Origin: Heligmosomoides polygyrus polygyrus
Lineage: Eukaryota > Nematoda > Chromadorea > Rhabditida > Heligmosomidae
DNA: 64,000 nt
Assembly: GCA_947396885.1 (NCBI GenBank)
Contig: OX377202.1
Span: 28,325,407-28,389,406 of the forward strand
Direction: 5' to 3'
Shown: in pieces, positions 53,415 to 64,000 of the stretch
Layout of the letters: every line of letters starts with the position of its first letter
Position numbering within the stretch: the stretch's first letter is position 1
Made by a program: the position numbers and the translations under genes
Notes under the pieces: model-generated
Seen by the model: the letters and a program-made list of their open reading frames with translations, nothing else
Databases searched by the model: none
What the model was told of the DNA's origin: nothing

Positions 53415-55710
53415 ACAATATGTTATCAATTAAAGAAAACCATTCTTTGAGAGCTACCTAGAAGAATCGCAACGGCTCTGAAAGTTGGAGTAGTTCTCCT
53501 TCTGTCTTAAATAAATCTCTGTTATGGCTATAATCAACCCCTTATGGCATAATTATTTCTCTGAAAAATATATCCTTCTATTATATTAAAGAAAAAACAA
53601 AGGCCTTCATTGACACCCATATCTGTCGAGACGCCATATCGCAAAGAACTGACTACAAGTGAATCTTTTTCGCTTTCCTACAAAAGGAAGCGGCTTAGCA
53701 GGATAATTTATTTTTACATATAGGTCGTCCCCTTGGCCAGATTACACAAAATTATACGTACTTTTTCCTTTGGCTGTAAGCATTGCCCGTCTATTTCGTG
53801 CGTCTATATATTTTCAGGTTCTCCATCTCTAGTTCACGGTATCCCATGTTAGCACGTCAATGCTGGTTCTTAGGCAATTCATTCTCAATGCACTACATAA
53901 ATTGTGATGTAATTCTGTCCTGGATTTCAGTGATTCAAGATAATAGCCTCCGTGACAGGAAAATCGGACTTTTCGGCTCTAACGAAAAGCGGGCAAAATT
54001 GGTCAATTTTCAGAAGATTTCTCATAAATCTTATGCGCGTTTTGAAGCAGGAGATTTTCTCTTACTAATAAGATCAAAATCTCGCCCTAATTCGTTGGGG
54101 ATAAAATTTAAACAAAGTTGAAGATATTAAAAACACAAAAACGGTGAAAACTTTCGTCAAGATCCAATATTGAATTGACTCGTCAAATATTAAGCGAACT
54201 TGGATACCTGCAGCTGAAAATATTACCAGACCAATGAAAAGCATTCTTTATTTGTTTGATAACTTTAAGAATGACACGATTTTGCTAACGATTCTCACAA
54301 TCAAAAAAACTAAAAAACAAATAATAGAAATAAAGCTTACAATGTTGTTATTGAGGACGAAAAGAGGAGATAACTTGTGAACCTGTGCTCCCGCATTTGA
54401 TGCAAAGATCCGTAAAACCACGGAACTCAATGGAACTGCATCCAAACAAGTTACCCCCATACTTAACTTGGATGGAAGCCTGAAGCTCGAGCTGCTGTAA
54501 CACATCCACGTTTTTTCACTTAGAACACCAGAACCACTAGAGCTTATGTACTGCGTATGAGTATGAAGGTTACTCCTGATCTCCACCAAAACTATTAAAC
54601 AGTAACAAACATCGAAAGCTTAGAAGCGCCCATCCGGTATTCGCTGTTCGAAACTTTATTACAAATGCCCTCCAGATTTGAAGAAAAGGTTCTCGGTAAA
54701 CATTCCCTCTCATATGCACGTAGGAAGAAGTCTGGAGATCTGAGCTTCGCCGACTATAAGTGACAAATACATGACCCAAGTGTATTCTATAATAAAGAGC
54801 GTTCCAAGGCACTTAGAAGCACATTTGAAAACAACAAGAAAGAGATAAACACAAATCTCTTTTTCAACAAAAGCGTGATGCCCCATGGTTTCTGATCCGC
54901 GATCCGCAGCGGCAATGCTTCATGCACAGAAAATCGGAAGTTTTTCGTCACGAAATAAGAAGCGAGCCAGAGCGACAAGACATGCATATGGGATAGAGTA
55001 TAAACCACGCATTATAGTTCTATGGAGATCGTGGAAGGTGAAACTGAATGCTGTGTCAGAGGAAAGGATTGGTTTGCCTCAAGGGACTCGAAAAAGGGAC
55101 CTCGATTCGCACGGAGTGCAGGCGACGACTGTGCCCCCTCCACCTTAGAATGAACCACGGAAGTAAAATTCCGTACGAGGTTACGAGGACTTTAGGTGAC
55201 ATTCCTACTACAAATAACAGCTACAACCAGAATGACATACAGCAGACAGCAGAACATAGATCAGAACAAGGCCATTAAAGGCTGAGACAGCGGTAGGTTA
55301 AGCTTTGCGGGGAAACTCCGCGCCTACCAGCTCAAATTACATCACTCCCTCACAACAGGTATCCAGCCGACACTAGTCAATGGCACATTGTTAGTGGAAA
55401 CTTCAACTAAACCTCGCCAAGCAGGGAATAATCACATCGGCGCCCCGCATTCGATTACACCACCAGCGCTGTCACCTGCAAACAACGAAGCGCCAGCAGG
55501 TTTTACACCGACTGCTGCCCACGGAAACACTTGTGGAAACCACCAGCAATTATTGCGCACGGAAACAACTCTTACCCGCCATTAGTGGCAGTTGAACGGA
55601 AAAAATGTCGCTGTGGTCGAGTGATTTCGGGTATACGCCGTGCACTCCACATTCCATTCACAGTGCATAGGTATTCTGAACAAGTACTCAGTCGGAATAC
55701 TGACTTGTGG
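53415..55710. other. Spacer, nothing recognised
   Basis: AT-rich; the longest ORFs (112-113 codons) have no recognisable domain or splice context. Confidence 0.35.
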
Positions 55711-55745
55711 GATCAGTACATATATGTCATTTTTACGACTAAATA

Positions 55746-56597
55746 GACACTTTTCAAATCAAATCAAATACCTTTCTAACCAAATTGGACACCTTTTTGA
55801 ACAGGCCTGACGCTTTTGAAACCAAACTGAACATCTTCCAAATCAAAACGAACTTTCTCCATATAAAAACGGAGACTCTCCGAGGATGTGAAAATGATTT
55901 TTTGTTTAAGGAAAATTTAGTATATCTTTCTTTGAAACTTTTCAATTACTCATTCCAATAAGTTAATATGCTGTTCAAAATTTTAAAGTTTTATTTTTCG
56001 AAGAAAAATAACGGTTCGAAGCTGGTTTTAGGACGCATGAAGGCAGAATTTGTTACAGTACTAAAATAGCGATTCGTGCGATGCACTCATCCAGGACGTC
56101 GTGATTTCTATTTAACTGATAGCAGAAACTATGCTTGGGTGGAGTAACACAGATGTAAACGGTACAAGAACAGTTCTAAAATAACACAAATACTCATATC
56201 GCTGTTTCGAGTTAGTAACACTTACACTATTAAATTAAATTAAAACCGTGACGATCTAGCAGAGCGCATGGTGCTCTTTCTTAATGCAATTAGTGACTGC
56301 TGCCTCGCTGCGCTTCTAAACAAAATTCGGTTCATTATTTTTTCGTGAAAAGGTAAGAATGTTCCAATATTTCGGCCAGTTTGCTCACATATTGGAACAG
56401 GTGGATTGGAAGGAAGGCCATAATAAATTTTCTCTGAACAAAAAATTATTCCAACTGTCTCAGAAAACCTTTATTTTAATGTCGAAGAAGCTTGATTTGA
56501 TTTCTAAGAGGTCAAGCTTGATTTCGAAAGTGCCAAGCTTGTTTAGAGGAGTATCCAGTCTGATTTGGACGGTGTCCAATTTGCTTTGAAAAGTGAC
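55746..56597. mobile_element. Foldback transposon with six 21-bp subterminal repeats per arm
   Basis: The left arm 55746-55871 consists of six consecutive 21-bp units, e.g. GACGCTTTTGAAACCAAAC and AACATCTTCCAAATCAAAAC. The right arm 56469-56597 carries six units in the opposite orientation, e.g. CAGTCTGATTTGGACGGTG and CAATTTGCTTTGAAAAGTG. Inner flanks also pair: GATTTTTTGTTTAAGGAAAA on the left with the complement of TTTTCTCTGAACAAAAAATT on the right. A centre of about 440 bp has GTGCGATGCACTC and CGTGACGATCTAGCAG, shared with 61390-62195. No transposase motif was found. The layout resembles Drosophila FB-type elements, whose ends are also arrays of short repeats; a nematode relationship is not implied. 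Confidence 0.85.
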
Positions 56598-56634
56598 CTA
56601 CTTGATGTGCAAATGATATATAAACTACCGGAAT

Positions 56635-57500
56635 ACTTTTCCAGATACAAGTCAGACTCTTACTCGATGACGCCAGCGGATTATATTTTCGTTTAATCGA
56701 CCGTACCCGCTCGAATTTTACGATCAGCACCTTCTGTCAAATACACCACACGCATGCATTCCAACTGCACACACAAAGGCTAGGAAAACAAAAAACTACA
56801 GAAGCTCCAGTGTTATGCTTGAGAACTTTCCCTGTTTTGTAGCCTCACATCGCCCTCAATATGGCACGTAGCTTCCCCGATCAGATTTAAGTGAAACGCA
56901 CCTATAGAACGATCCACCCCGTGAGCGGATTCTGAGGCTACACTGAGAGGTGAATAGAAATCGGTGTCCCTCGCGGCAACGCCCCACATTCGCGCGTTTT
57001 AATCAAGTTCGATCCCTCTGACGTCGTCGTCTTTTGATTGTTGCGTGGATTCCGCATTTCTAGCACAGTCTACAAATTTTCAGATAAACTCGATAACCCA
57101 CAAAATCTTCTGGAAATAAACATTTGTACGGACAATTTAAGGCGCAGCTCTAGGCTAGTCGTACTATCTAGCTTCACTACTACTGAAACAGAGACGCCTT
57201 GAGAGACGCACTTTAAAAGGCTCTTCAGACATAAATGGCCCTGGAGCTAACCCTAGCAAAATGCTCCAACGCGTTCAAGGATGATTGCTGGCACCACTCA
57301 GCTCTTGAAACAAGGCGTCGGTGAAGCAGAAGCACCTTGCGTCGAACGATGTAACACCATGGCAAGTGTTATAGATGGGAGACTGTAGGTGTAGAAGGTA
57401 GCATGTGAAAGTTAAACTCGTGGCGGTAGCACAAGCACGGCTCTAATCCCATTCGCCATTAATTTCCCAACCAGAGACTATTTGAATAAATACAGATTAC
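56635..57500. other. Spacer, nothing recognised
   Basis: No supported feature. Confidence 0.35.
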
Positions 57501-57504
57501 GGAG

Positions 57505-57665
57505 ACAGGGTGCGCCACACACTCAACTTCTTCGGAATATCATGGAGATATTTTGAAACCTACCTACTAAACTGAACGACTTTGGTAGTCAGACGGACAA
57601 GTATGACACCAGTTTACCGACCACGAAGCACTAGGAAGGACTAGCGCCTGCTGTCAACTACACAA
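57505..57665 (-). repeat. SINE-A, strongly diverged copy
   Basis: Plus sequence GGTGCGCCACACACTCAACT, GGAATATCATGGAGAT and ACACCAGTTTACCGACCACG follow the family on minus. Confidence 0.5.
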
Positions 57666-57993
57666 CACAAGCAAATTCTAGCAAACGAGCGGGAAAAGCA
57701 GGTCCTGGTCTGGTCCTAGGCGCGACATGAACCCTAGGATGCTACATGTTCGTCCACCAAGACATGACTGCTCATTTGTTGCATCAAGATATTTCAGTTA
57801 TTTATAATTTAAGACGTGTACAAGTGTAGTATCGTCACAACATAATTCGATAACGCTGAATCATGCACGGGACACCATCAGTATTAAAACCTCGTTATGA
57901 AACCTACCAAACAGCTTATAAGTTTGTGCAGAGAACCTCGCCAGATCTTCATACCCTTTAGCAGCCATTTGAACTCCTTCAGAAACCTGTAGG

Positions 57994-58341
57994 CTAGGAA
58001 GTCACACCTTGTCCTCGATTTGGAGAGCGAGAGCCAGAATTTGAGCTTTCCTCACATGGATCTAATAGTACCCCGTCGAAGCCATCTGATGGATCGGTAG
58101 CTAAGTTACTAGCAAGAATTCTGTACAACATAATGAAATCCGCAACTTTTCTTCGATTTTCCAGGGAAGGGAGGTGCAAATTAGTGCTCTTTGAGATCCC
58201 CGCGGTATTGTACCATAATCCATAAAAAAAAACCTCGTCATAAGCTTCCTTGTGGAACTTTTTGGACCTTTTCCAAATGTCAATATCTATTCTCTTAGTC
58301 AGATATTTAAACCTCAAGCGAAGGCGATGAGCAAAATACAA
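57994..58341 (-). pseudogene. CR1/jockey-like RT C-terminal fragment
   Basis: The minus ORF reads LRFKYLTKRIDIDIWKRSKK and LHLPSLENRRKVADFIMLYR. These resemble the C-terminal thumb region of CR1/jockey-type proteins (FTRRI...LSLExRRxxxDLxxLYKIL). The catalytic RT core is absent. It is a 3' fragment, as expected for 5'-truncated LINE copies. Confidence 0.5.
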
Positions 58342-58344
58342 CGG

Positions 58345-59200
58345 GAGCGGACGATGTCCTTATTTGGAAAGCAAGCCATTAGGGTACGAATTTCAGAGGC
58401 TGTCAAAATTTTGATCACAAACCGTGAGTTATTTATTTATGATCTTTACGCACTAGAAGGTGCGCCTTAAACGAAAGGAAAAGGAAAAACCAGTAAACAA
58501 ATGCAGTTGTGAAGGAAAACGTTTCCAAGGTTTAAGACTAACGATGCGAAATATAAAAAAAGGTTGGTCAAGAACACATGAGATCCGCATATAAGGGGTC
58601 AGTACATTCAAAATGCCATTTGCCAAGCCAACACAGAAGAAAGTTACTACGTCAGAAAACGAGAATCATTCCTCTTTAACAATAGGAGGCACGAAGAACT
58701 AACTCTTAGTAATAAACCTCTCAGAAAGCAACTGAGAGGAACAAAAACGTCAAGAAGCCTTACGCCAGACACTGAGGGATAGGATTCTCCATCTAACCAG
58801 AAAAGGCACGTGATTGCCTTTTCCACACTTCCTTAAGCGCCAGACAACTGCCATCCGGTTCCTCAGCCGACAAAACCGAGCGCTTTCAGGGAAAGGCTGT
58901 CTTGGACGAGCTTCTTCCGGACCTAACGCGCCACTTGACACAGTTGCAACCGACCGATCCACCTACTTCCCTTCTATTGCGGTCTGTAGGGGTTTCTTCG
59001 TTCCGGGTTTAACTGCAAAGAATGAGAAAAGAAGAATAAATGAACGAGTCTATTGATCTATGAAGAACCCTACATGATCTGATCTCAAAAAAGCTACTTC
59101 TACACATACACTATCATAGTGAAACGCTCTCTCGAAAAACACGAGAATTCGACTAATCAACCTTAATATCGTCGTTGTATTTTTTTTCTGTTAATTGTGC
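58345..59200. other. Spacer, no supported gene
   Basis: Overlapping ORFs at 58750-59056 on both strands have no recognised motif. Confidence 0.35.
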
Positions 59201-59207
59201 TCACGGG

Positions 59208-59492
59208 CGCGTGTGGCGCAGTCGGATGAGGTGCCGACTATCGCGTGCACCCGATACCACATTCTTGGATCGGATTTGTTGCCCAGACCAATCAATCTTC
59301 CATCCCTCCGGTGCCGGTGAATTCATACCAAATATGTCTGGGAAGCATAAAGCACTGACTTGTTCATCGGCTAGCCACCGCAAGTCATTGTATGGCCAAA
59401 TACGCATTCAAATAGCCTCCACGACATCCCGTAGAAGTAGAATAAGCATCCCAAAAGGGATTGAGTAACGCCGTCCTTTGCCCTTTATCTTT
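59208..59492 (+). repeat. SINE-A, near full-length copy
   Basis: The head GCGTGTGGCGCAGTCGGATG and TTCTTGGATCGGATTTG, body CGGTGCCGGTGAATTCATAC, CACTGACTTGTTCATCGGCT and CATCCCAAAAGGGATTGAGT, and tail CCTTTGCCCTTTATC are all in order. Confidence 0.87.
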
Positions 59493-59574
59493 TAATTGTG
59501 TTCAGCATGTCCTTAGTTGGTTTTTTGTTGTTTTTGTTTGCGTGCGTTGTCACGGCAATGAATTAATAAATGAA

Positions 59575-59690
59575 GGACAAAGGATAAAGGACGACCTTAG
59601 TTTTGAGATGCGAAACGCATTCTACTTCTGTAGGATGTCGTTGAGGCAATCTGAATGACCTATACAATGCCTTTGGCGGCCAGACTATGA
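59575..59690 (-). repeat. SINE-A 3' fragment
   Basis: Plus sequence AAAGGATAAAGGACG then CGCATTCTACTTCTGTAGGA and TGTCGTTGAGG is the 3' end of a minus copy, truncated at its 5' side. It stands tail to tail with the copy at 59208. Confidence 0.75.
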
Positions 59691-60084
59691 CCATTCAGAG
59701 TTTTAATAGAAAAACAAGGAGGGATTAAAATTACTGCACTTTTCAAAGAAATGAATATAGAGCCTGCTCTATAAGTAAATGAGCTGGACCTTAGCTTCGT
59801 TTTTGAAGTGGTATAGATGATTTTCACGGAGCTACCCTACTTCTTAAGAATGCAGTTCGACAAAATTTTGTGCCGATAGTTTTTAACATCTCACGGGAAT
59901 GTAATTCAAGGTCTCGGTTTCTATGAGGTGAATGAGGCAAGCTCTTATAACTACTCAAGATGGAGCAGTGTTATTGCCCTGATTATTCATTTATTAACGC
60001 CCCACTACTGGCTTAATGAGAGCCTTGAAAACGCTTGAATACCATCTTTCAGGGGAAAGACGATAAAGTTCGATGTTAATCAAA

Positions 60085-60497
60085 CTATTTGCTAATCCGT
60101 TTGCGAGATGCGCCACGTATTCTGCTTGCAAAGGCCCCCACACACTTCTGCGGCAACGTCGCTCGCCGCTGTGGTTAAGGATAGGGCGGGGACGCCGCTG
60201 GCGGCGAGCTCTGCGTCCCTGCCCTATGATTACGGATGGGGCAGCGGCAACGCCGCAGAAGTGTGTGGGTGCCTTAAGTGTGGAGGTAACTTGAGTGTCC
60301 ACTGACCTATACGATGACCTGCCGCGCCGAACCGATCGCCAAGTTACTATTTTAACCTTCCCAGACAACCTTGCTACCAATTTATCGATCCGGCACGGAT
60401 GGAAAGTTTGGCTGTATTGAGCGGGATCCGAACCAAGAATCCCTGTTAGGGTGCACATGATAGCCGATGCCACACCGACTGCACTACCAGGCGGCAC
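60085..60497 (-). repeat. SINE-A carrying a nested foldback element
   Basis: On minus, the head near 60497 (GTGCAGTCGGTGTGGC), TTCTTGGTTCGGATCCCG, TAAATTGGTAGCAAGG and AAGTTACT blocks lead to GATGCGCCACGTATTCTG at the 3' side. The body is interrupted at 60133-60273 by a palindrome absent from other copies. Confidence 0.82.
60133..60273. mobile_element. Nested foldback element in SINE-A
   Basis: The arms CCCACACACTTCTGCGGC and GCCGCAGAAGTGTGTGGG are perfect inverted repeats. A second palindrome inside (ATAGGGCGGGGACGC with GCGTCCCTGCCCTAT, about 60181-60228) makes a two-tier hairpin. GC-rich, non-coding. Confidence 0.85.
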
Positions 60498-60499
60498 CT

Positions 60500-61385
60500 C
60501 TATGGAATTTTATTCCTAATTTGCTTCAGGAAGAAGATCAGGCCCCTCTTTTTTCTGTGCGATAACAGGTGATCAAAAGCTAAAGATGAAGGAATTTCGT
60601 AGCTATTCACTATTCTGCAGGTACGAAATTGGGCAGACGAGCAGGAAACCGCTACCGCTTATTTTATTTTATTACCTATTTTACTTATCTACCTTTATTT
60701 TTGCTGCTAGTCGTTCTAGCGAAGTGTCTCTTCTCGAAATAGTGGTAGTAGGAATACAGGAAAAGCATCGATTTTTTGCATTCCGGATCATTTCTATAGA
60801 ATTTTAACCTGCTTACACGAGGACCTAGGGCGAGACGTGTTTAAAAAGTCAAATAAACGATCTTTTTAAGCCTTCGGGTCCTCCAGAATCACACACTGTT
60901 ATCTTGATATTTCTGGAATGGCTCAGCTAAGAGCATTTTATCATCAAGAAAGTGGTTGCTCGATACCCAAGCGGTGTGACAAGCAACAGGTACGTATATA
61001 CGTTTTTTCCTTCTTGCTCTCCTCCTCTCATAGCTGAGCCGAACTTTCCTTATGGCTAAAAAACTGCATAATGGTGCATTGCGCACACGACTGAATAATG
61101 AATTCATTCCATTTCATTGGTACATTGCACGAGATCGACAAATTGAAGGCTTTTTTGACTTGACTTGCAGCTGCACTAATCGGATGCTCACTATGGAGGA
61201 GGCATATGAGTGCCCTACACGTCACGGAATGTTGAGCGATAACCTTCCCAGACAGCGATAAACCGTCAGAAATTTGACGACTTCGAAATGGGAATGCTCC
61301 AACGCGGCTCAGGGCAAGATATAACATCTAAAATGAGAGCCCGCTGATACCTAATAAGAGAAGCTACAACGATGATAACTGACAT
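60500..61385. other. Spacer, nothing recognised
   Basis: No supported gene. Short ORFs at 61028-61327 lack recognised motifs. Confidence 0.35.
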
Positions 61386-61389
61386 TAGT

Positions 61390-62195
61390 TTATGTCAAGT
61401 TCATGTCAAACTGGACACGCTTCCAAGCAAGCTTGACGCTTTTTAAATCAAAATGACCATCTTCCTATTTAAAGCGAACTTCTTCCTTATTAAAACAGGG
61501 GCTCTACGAAGGGGTTCGATTGTTTTCGTTTCATGAAAAATTTGTATAACTTTGTTTGAATTTTTTTCAAATTCACGTACCGTAATCAGTGAACATACCG
61601 TTTGAAATTTATTAAAATTTCTTTCTTAAGGAGAACCAATGAATTAAATTTTGTAGTAAAGCGCGCAAAAGCAACAGTTATACTAATAGAAGAGATCGCG
61701 CCATGCACTCGACTAAATCGTAGCGATTCTTATTTGAATGATGGTGTCCACTTGAAACAGGGGTGAGAGGACGTCTGGTTTTTATAACTATTCTCGTTGT
61801 ACCGTTTGTAACTGTGTTACTCCACTGTGTTACCACGAAAACACAATTTTTACTACCAATCGAATGAAAATCGTCACGATCTAGTCGAATATATGGGTTG
61901 ACCTCTTTCATCTATACACTAAACGATTTCCGCACTAGTGCGCCTTAGAACAATGCTTCGTTCATAATTCTTCCTTAAACAATAAAATCTCTATAAAAAT
62001 TTCAAACAGCTTGTTCACCTATTCGGACAGCTGAATTGAAAATCTTCAAAGAAAGTTACAAAAAACTATTCTAATCGTGTTTGAGGGTCTCCATTTAACC
62101 TGGAATGCACTCGTCCTGATTTGGAAGATGCTCAGCTTGACTTCTAAAGTGTCAAGCTTGCTTAGAAGTGTCCAATTTGGATTGAGTGTTCAGTT
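61390..62195. mobile_element. Foldback transposon of the 21-bp-repeat family, second copy
   Basis: The left arm has complement-oriented units (GGACACGCTTCCAAGCAAGC, GACGCTTTTTAAATCAAAA) then AAAAATTTGTATAACTTTG. The right arm has the mirror (AGTTACAAAAAACTATT, then TCAGCTTGACTTCTAAAGTG, TCAAGCTTGCTTAGAAGTG, CCAATTTGGATTGAGTG). The centre shares CGCGCCATGCACTC and AATCGTCACGATCTAG with 55746-56597 and ends CACTAGTGCGCCTTA. No transposase was found. Confidence 0.82.
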
Positions 62196-62199
62196 GGTC

Positions 62200-62812
62200 C
62201 GAAAATGGTATATGCAGTTGAATGATTTTGACAAATGTCCCCTAACAAGATCGACTAATTTTGGCTGGGAACCATCCTGTATATTAGCTAAGTCTCTCTT
62301 GAATAAATAAGGGACCGCAGCATATAGAAGCGGGGCGTTAACCCATGATCACAGAAAACTCGGGAGGCCAAACAAAGGGAAAAGCTGCGCATCTTGAAAG
62401 AGTGAGGCGACTACAGAGAGGGCGAGTCAACACAACTATCGACTAGCCCTAAGCCCAGCCAACGTTACCACCCAAAAGGTGACCATGCAACGAGCAGTCT
62501 TGTGAGCGATGCTGACTCCGCTTCGACTGTAGAAGTGGAACGAATTCTCTCAGTTAAGGGACGTGTTATCGCAAATCTCAGCATTCAGCACTGACTGACC
62601 AAGATTGTAGTGAAATGTTGATCACCAGTTGTAGCAGGAGCAGGACCACGGGAATTAATACCAAGGAAGTCAAAAAGGTTCCATTCATGTCAGATCTTGT
62701 TTATGCTTGTAGGACCACAGCGATAACGCTTATAACCAAATATTCGTGGGTTTGTTGATGAATCCGGCCCGTGAACAGAATAAATAACCTGTCTAGTAAA
62801 ACAATAAGAAGA
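62200..62812. other. Spacer, nothing recognised
   Basis: No supported feature. Confidence 0.35.
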
Positions 62813-62962
62813 TAAAGGTCGGCATTAGCCAGTTCCTATGAGAGAGAATGTGCAGTTGGCCAGAGCAATGATTTGCGGTGGCCAGCAAATGTGGAAGATA
62901 ATGTTTTATTCCTCCCACACAAGCGTTCTACTATTTTACCGACTCCGGAGTGATGGAAGGCT

Positions 62963-63100
62963 TAGGCCTATGTTATATCATCGCTACCCCGAGCGAAGCC
63001 CAATGGTAAGCTCCCAAATCGATTCATCGCGTTGCGTGATCGATATAGAAAATTATCATTAGGCTTCGCTCGGGGTGAACGATGGCATAACATAGGCCTT
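62963..63100. mobile_element. Foldback element 1 in SINE-A
   Basis: The arms AGGCCTATGTTAT...TACCCCGAGCGAAGCC and GGCTTCGCTCGGGGT...ATAACATAGGCCT are inverted. It shares its terminal GGCCTATGTTAT with the adjacent element. Confidence 0.82.
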
Positions 63101-63230
63101 AGGCCTATGTTATGCTTCGGCGACGCTGTTGTCGGCGACGTCAGACAGTGTTGAGCGGGTGCTACACAGTGCGTAGGAGCCAGCGCAACACTGTCGCCGA
63201 CAACAGCGTCGCCAAAGTATAACATAGGCA
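63101..63230. mobile_element. Foldback element 2 in SINE-A
   Basis: The arms AGGCCTATGTTATG...GGCGACGCTGTTGTCGGCGA and TCGCCGACAACAGCGTCGCC...TATAACATAGGC are nearly perfect inverted repeats. The inner arms differ completely from element 1 while the terminal 12 bp are the same. The pair is bounded by TTA on both sides (62962-62964 side and after GGCA), a possible 3-bp duplication. Confidence 0.82.
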
Positions 63231-63414
63231 TTAGTTAGCCTGGACGGAATCTGAACCAAGAAAAGTAGAAACCTTTAATTCTTATCCGTCTGGTAAATTC
63301 AAAAAATGTGTTCAAATGTATTTTTTAGTTTGTGTGTTTCCTTAATCAAAATAGAATCCTCCAGTAATTGCGTTTCCTAACAAAGTTTTATACTAAATAG
63401 TATACAACATAGTC

Positions 63415-63565
63415 TTATGACCTATTCGAGTAGGTATTCGAATGAATTTCACTCGCATTCGAATATTTAAAAAATCGCGTTTTTCGAAGGCATTCGAATC
63501 CAAGTACTCGAAATTTGTGAGCATCTGAAACCATTCGAGTATTCGAAAAAATTTCGAGAGCACAA
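63415..63565. repeat. ATTCGAA-reiterated palindromic repeat
   Basis: ATTCGAAT, ATTCGAGTATTCGAA and TTTCGAA occur many times on both strands in 150 bp. Comparable in style to the TTTACGA elements at 3609 and 5620. Confidence 0.65.
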
Positions 63566-64000
63566 CTATAGTTTACGGGAAGTGCGCTTACTATTTTTTT
63601 AAAATGCACATAGAGTATATACTTTTCTGATGGCAATCGAGTGAGTTCTGGAAGTATCACCGCATAACAAAATGGGAGCAACAAACGGTATGCAATGCAC
63701 TAAAAAATGCGAAGAACAACAAAAACTCATTGAACATTGCATAGACACCTCACTAAAAAACTGGTTTCCGAAGCAACAAGCGCGAAATCACAGAAGCACA
63801 TGAAGAAGGTGGGCAGCCGGCAATTAAGCGTGACTGGATTTGCAGAGAAGCCCGAAGGAAAGGAAAATACAAAAGAATCATATTTTGGCATCAAAGCATC
63901 CACGCGACGTGCTAAAACTTGAGAAATGGGGTTCAGAAAGCATTTTAGAGGCAAACATTATTAGACTTAAGCATCAACATAGTGTGTGCTTGTTATCAAC
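63566..64000. other. End of window, overlapping short ORFs on both strands
   Basis: A plus ORF (63737-63922, Lys/Ser-rich) and a minus ORF (63954-63727) overlap. Neither has a recognised family; a partial exon continuing outside the window cannot be excluded. Confidence 0.3.

Larger units (their letters stand above)
62815..63265 (-). repeat. SINE-A carrying two nested foldback elements
   Basis: Plus sequence AAGGTCGGCATTAGCCAG, GCAATGATTTGCGGTGGCCA, CTCCGGAGTGATGGAAGGC is SINE-A body on minus; it resumes at TAGTTAGCCTGGACGGAATC and TGAACCAAGAAAAG. Between them, 62963-63230 is absent from other copies. Confidence 0.82.

Noticed and set aside
55746..55871. Possible CRISPR array (six regular 21-bp units)
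   Set aside because: Units are contiguous without spacers, are mirrored in an inverted arm, and lie in animal DNA with introns.
63727..63954. Overlapping plus and minus ORFs at the window end
   Set aside because: Neither has a recognised motif and neither could be linked to another exon; left as spacer.

Overview
This window is eukaryotic, repeat-rich animal DNA, most likely from a clade V (strongylid, hookworm-like) nematode. The evidence is two interrupted host genes whose spliced products resemble the Caenorhabditis proteins closely, short exons with GT-AG introns and TTTCAG-type acceptors, D34D mariner elements, RTE-type retrotransposons and tRNA-derived SINEs. Nothing prokaryotic was seen: no operons, ribosome binding sites or CRISPR arrays. 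Genus-level placement is inference.

Host genes. I can reconstruct two, both on the minus strand. (1) Frataxin: coding exons at 10179/10201-10121, 9791-9685, 7617-7524 and 7463-7361. The large intron between 9685 and 7617 holds a mariner and a foldback element; the leader exon was not found. (2) Ceramide glucosyltransferase: ten coding exons from about 23989 down to 19056, whose phases join into about 412 codons. Its introns carry a tRNA-like repeat, a 21-bp-repeat arm and a MITE fragment. No other convincing host gene was found; one unusual GC-rich ORF (45228-44782, minus) is listed as a weak candidate.

Mobile DNA by region. 1-3.4 kb: a minus-strand non-LTR retrotransposon, frameshifted and split by a 42-bp minisatellite. 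3.6-6.7 kb: reiterated palindromes and a mariner whose left end is an inverted copy of its right end. 7.4-10.2 kb: frataxin. 12-15.6 kb: mariner remnant, alanine-codon repeat, large palindrome, GC-rich satellite. 19-24 kb: glucosyltransferase gene. 24.4-25.3 kb: Penelope-like RT fragment running into a MITE. 30-32.3 kb: tRNA-like palindrome and a 1.2-kb Tc1-like foldback. 33.7-34.6 kb: decayed mariner. 36.8-40.5 kb: an apparently full-length RTE with an intact 971-codon ORF, inserted in a SINE with a 10-bp target duplication. 41-49 kb: SINEs and a mariner interrupted by other retrotransposon sequence. 49-64 kb: copies of a foldback family with 21-bp subterminal repeats, and SINEs carrying nested palindromes.

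The clearest theme is inverted duplication. At least ten independent palindromic or foldback structures lie in 64 kb, some made from transposase-coding transposons, some nested in SINEs, one family built on 21-bp tandem units. Homopolymeric G/C tracts of 9-17 bases are also frequent.
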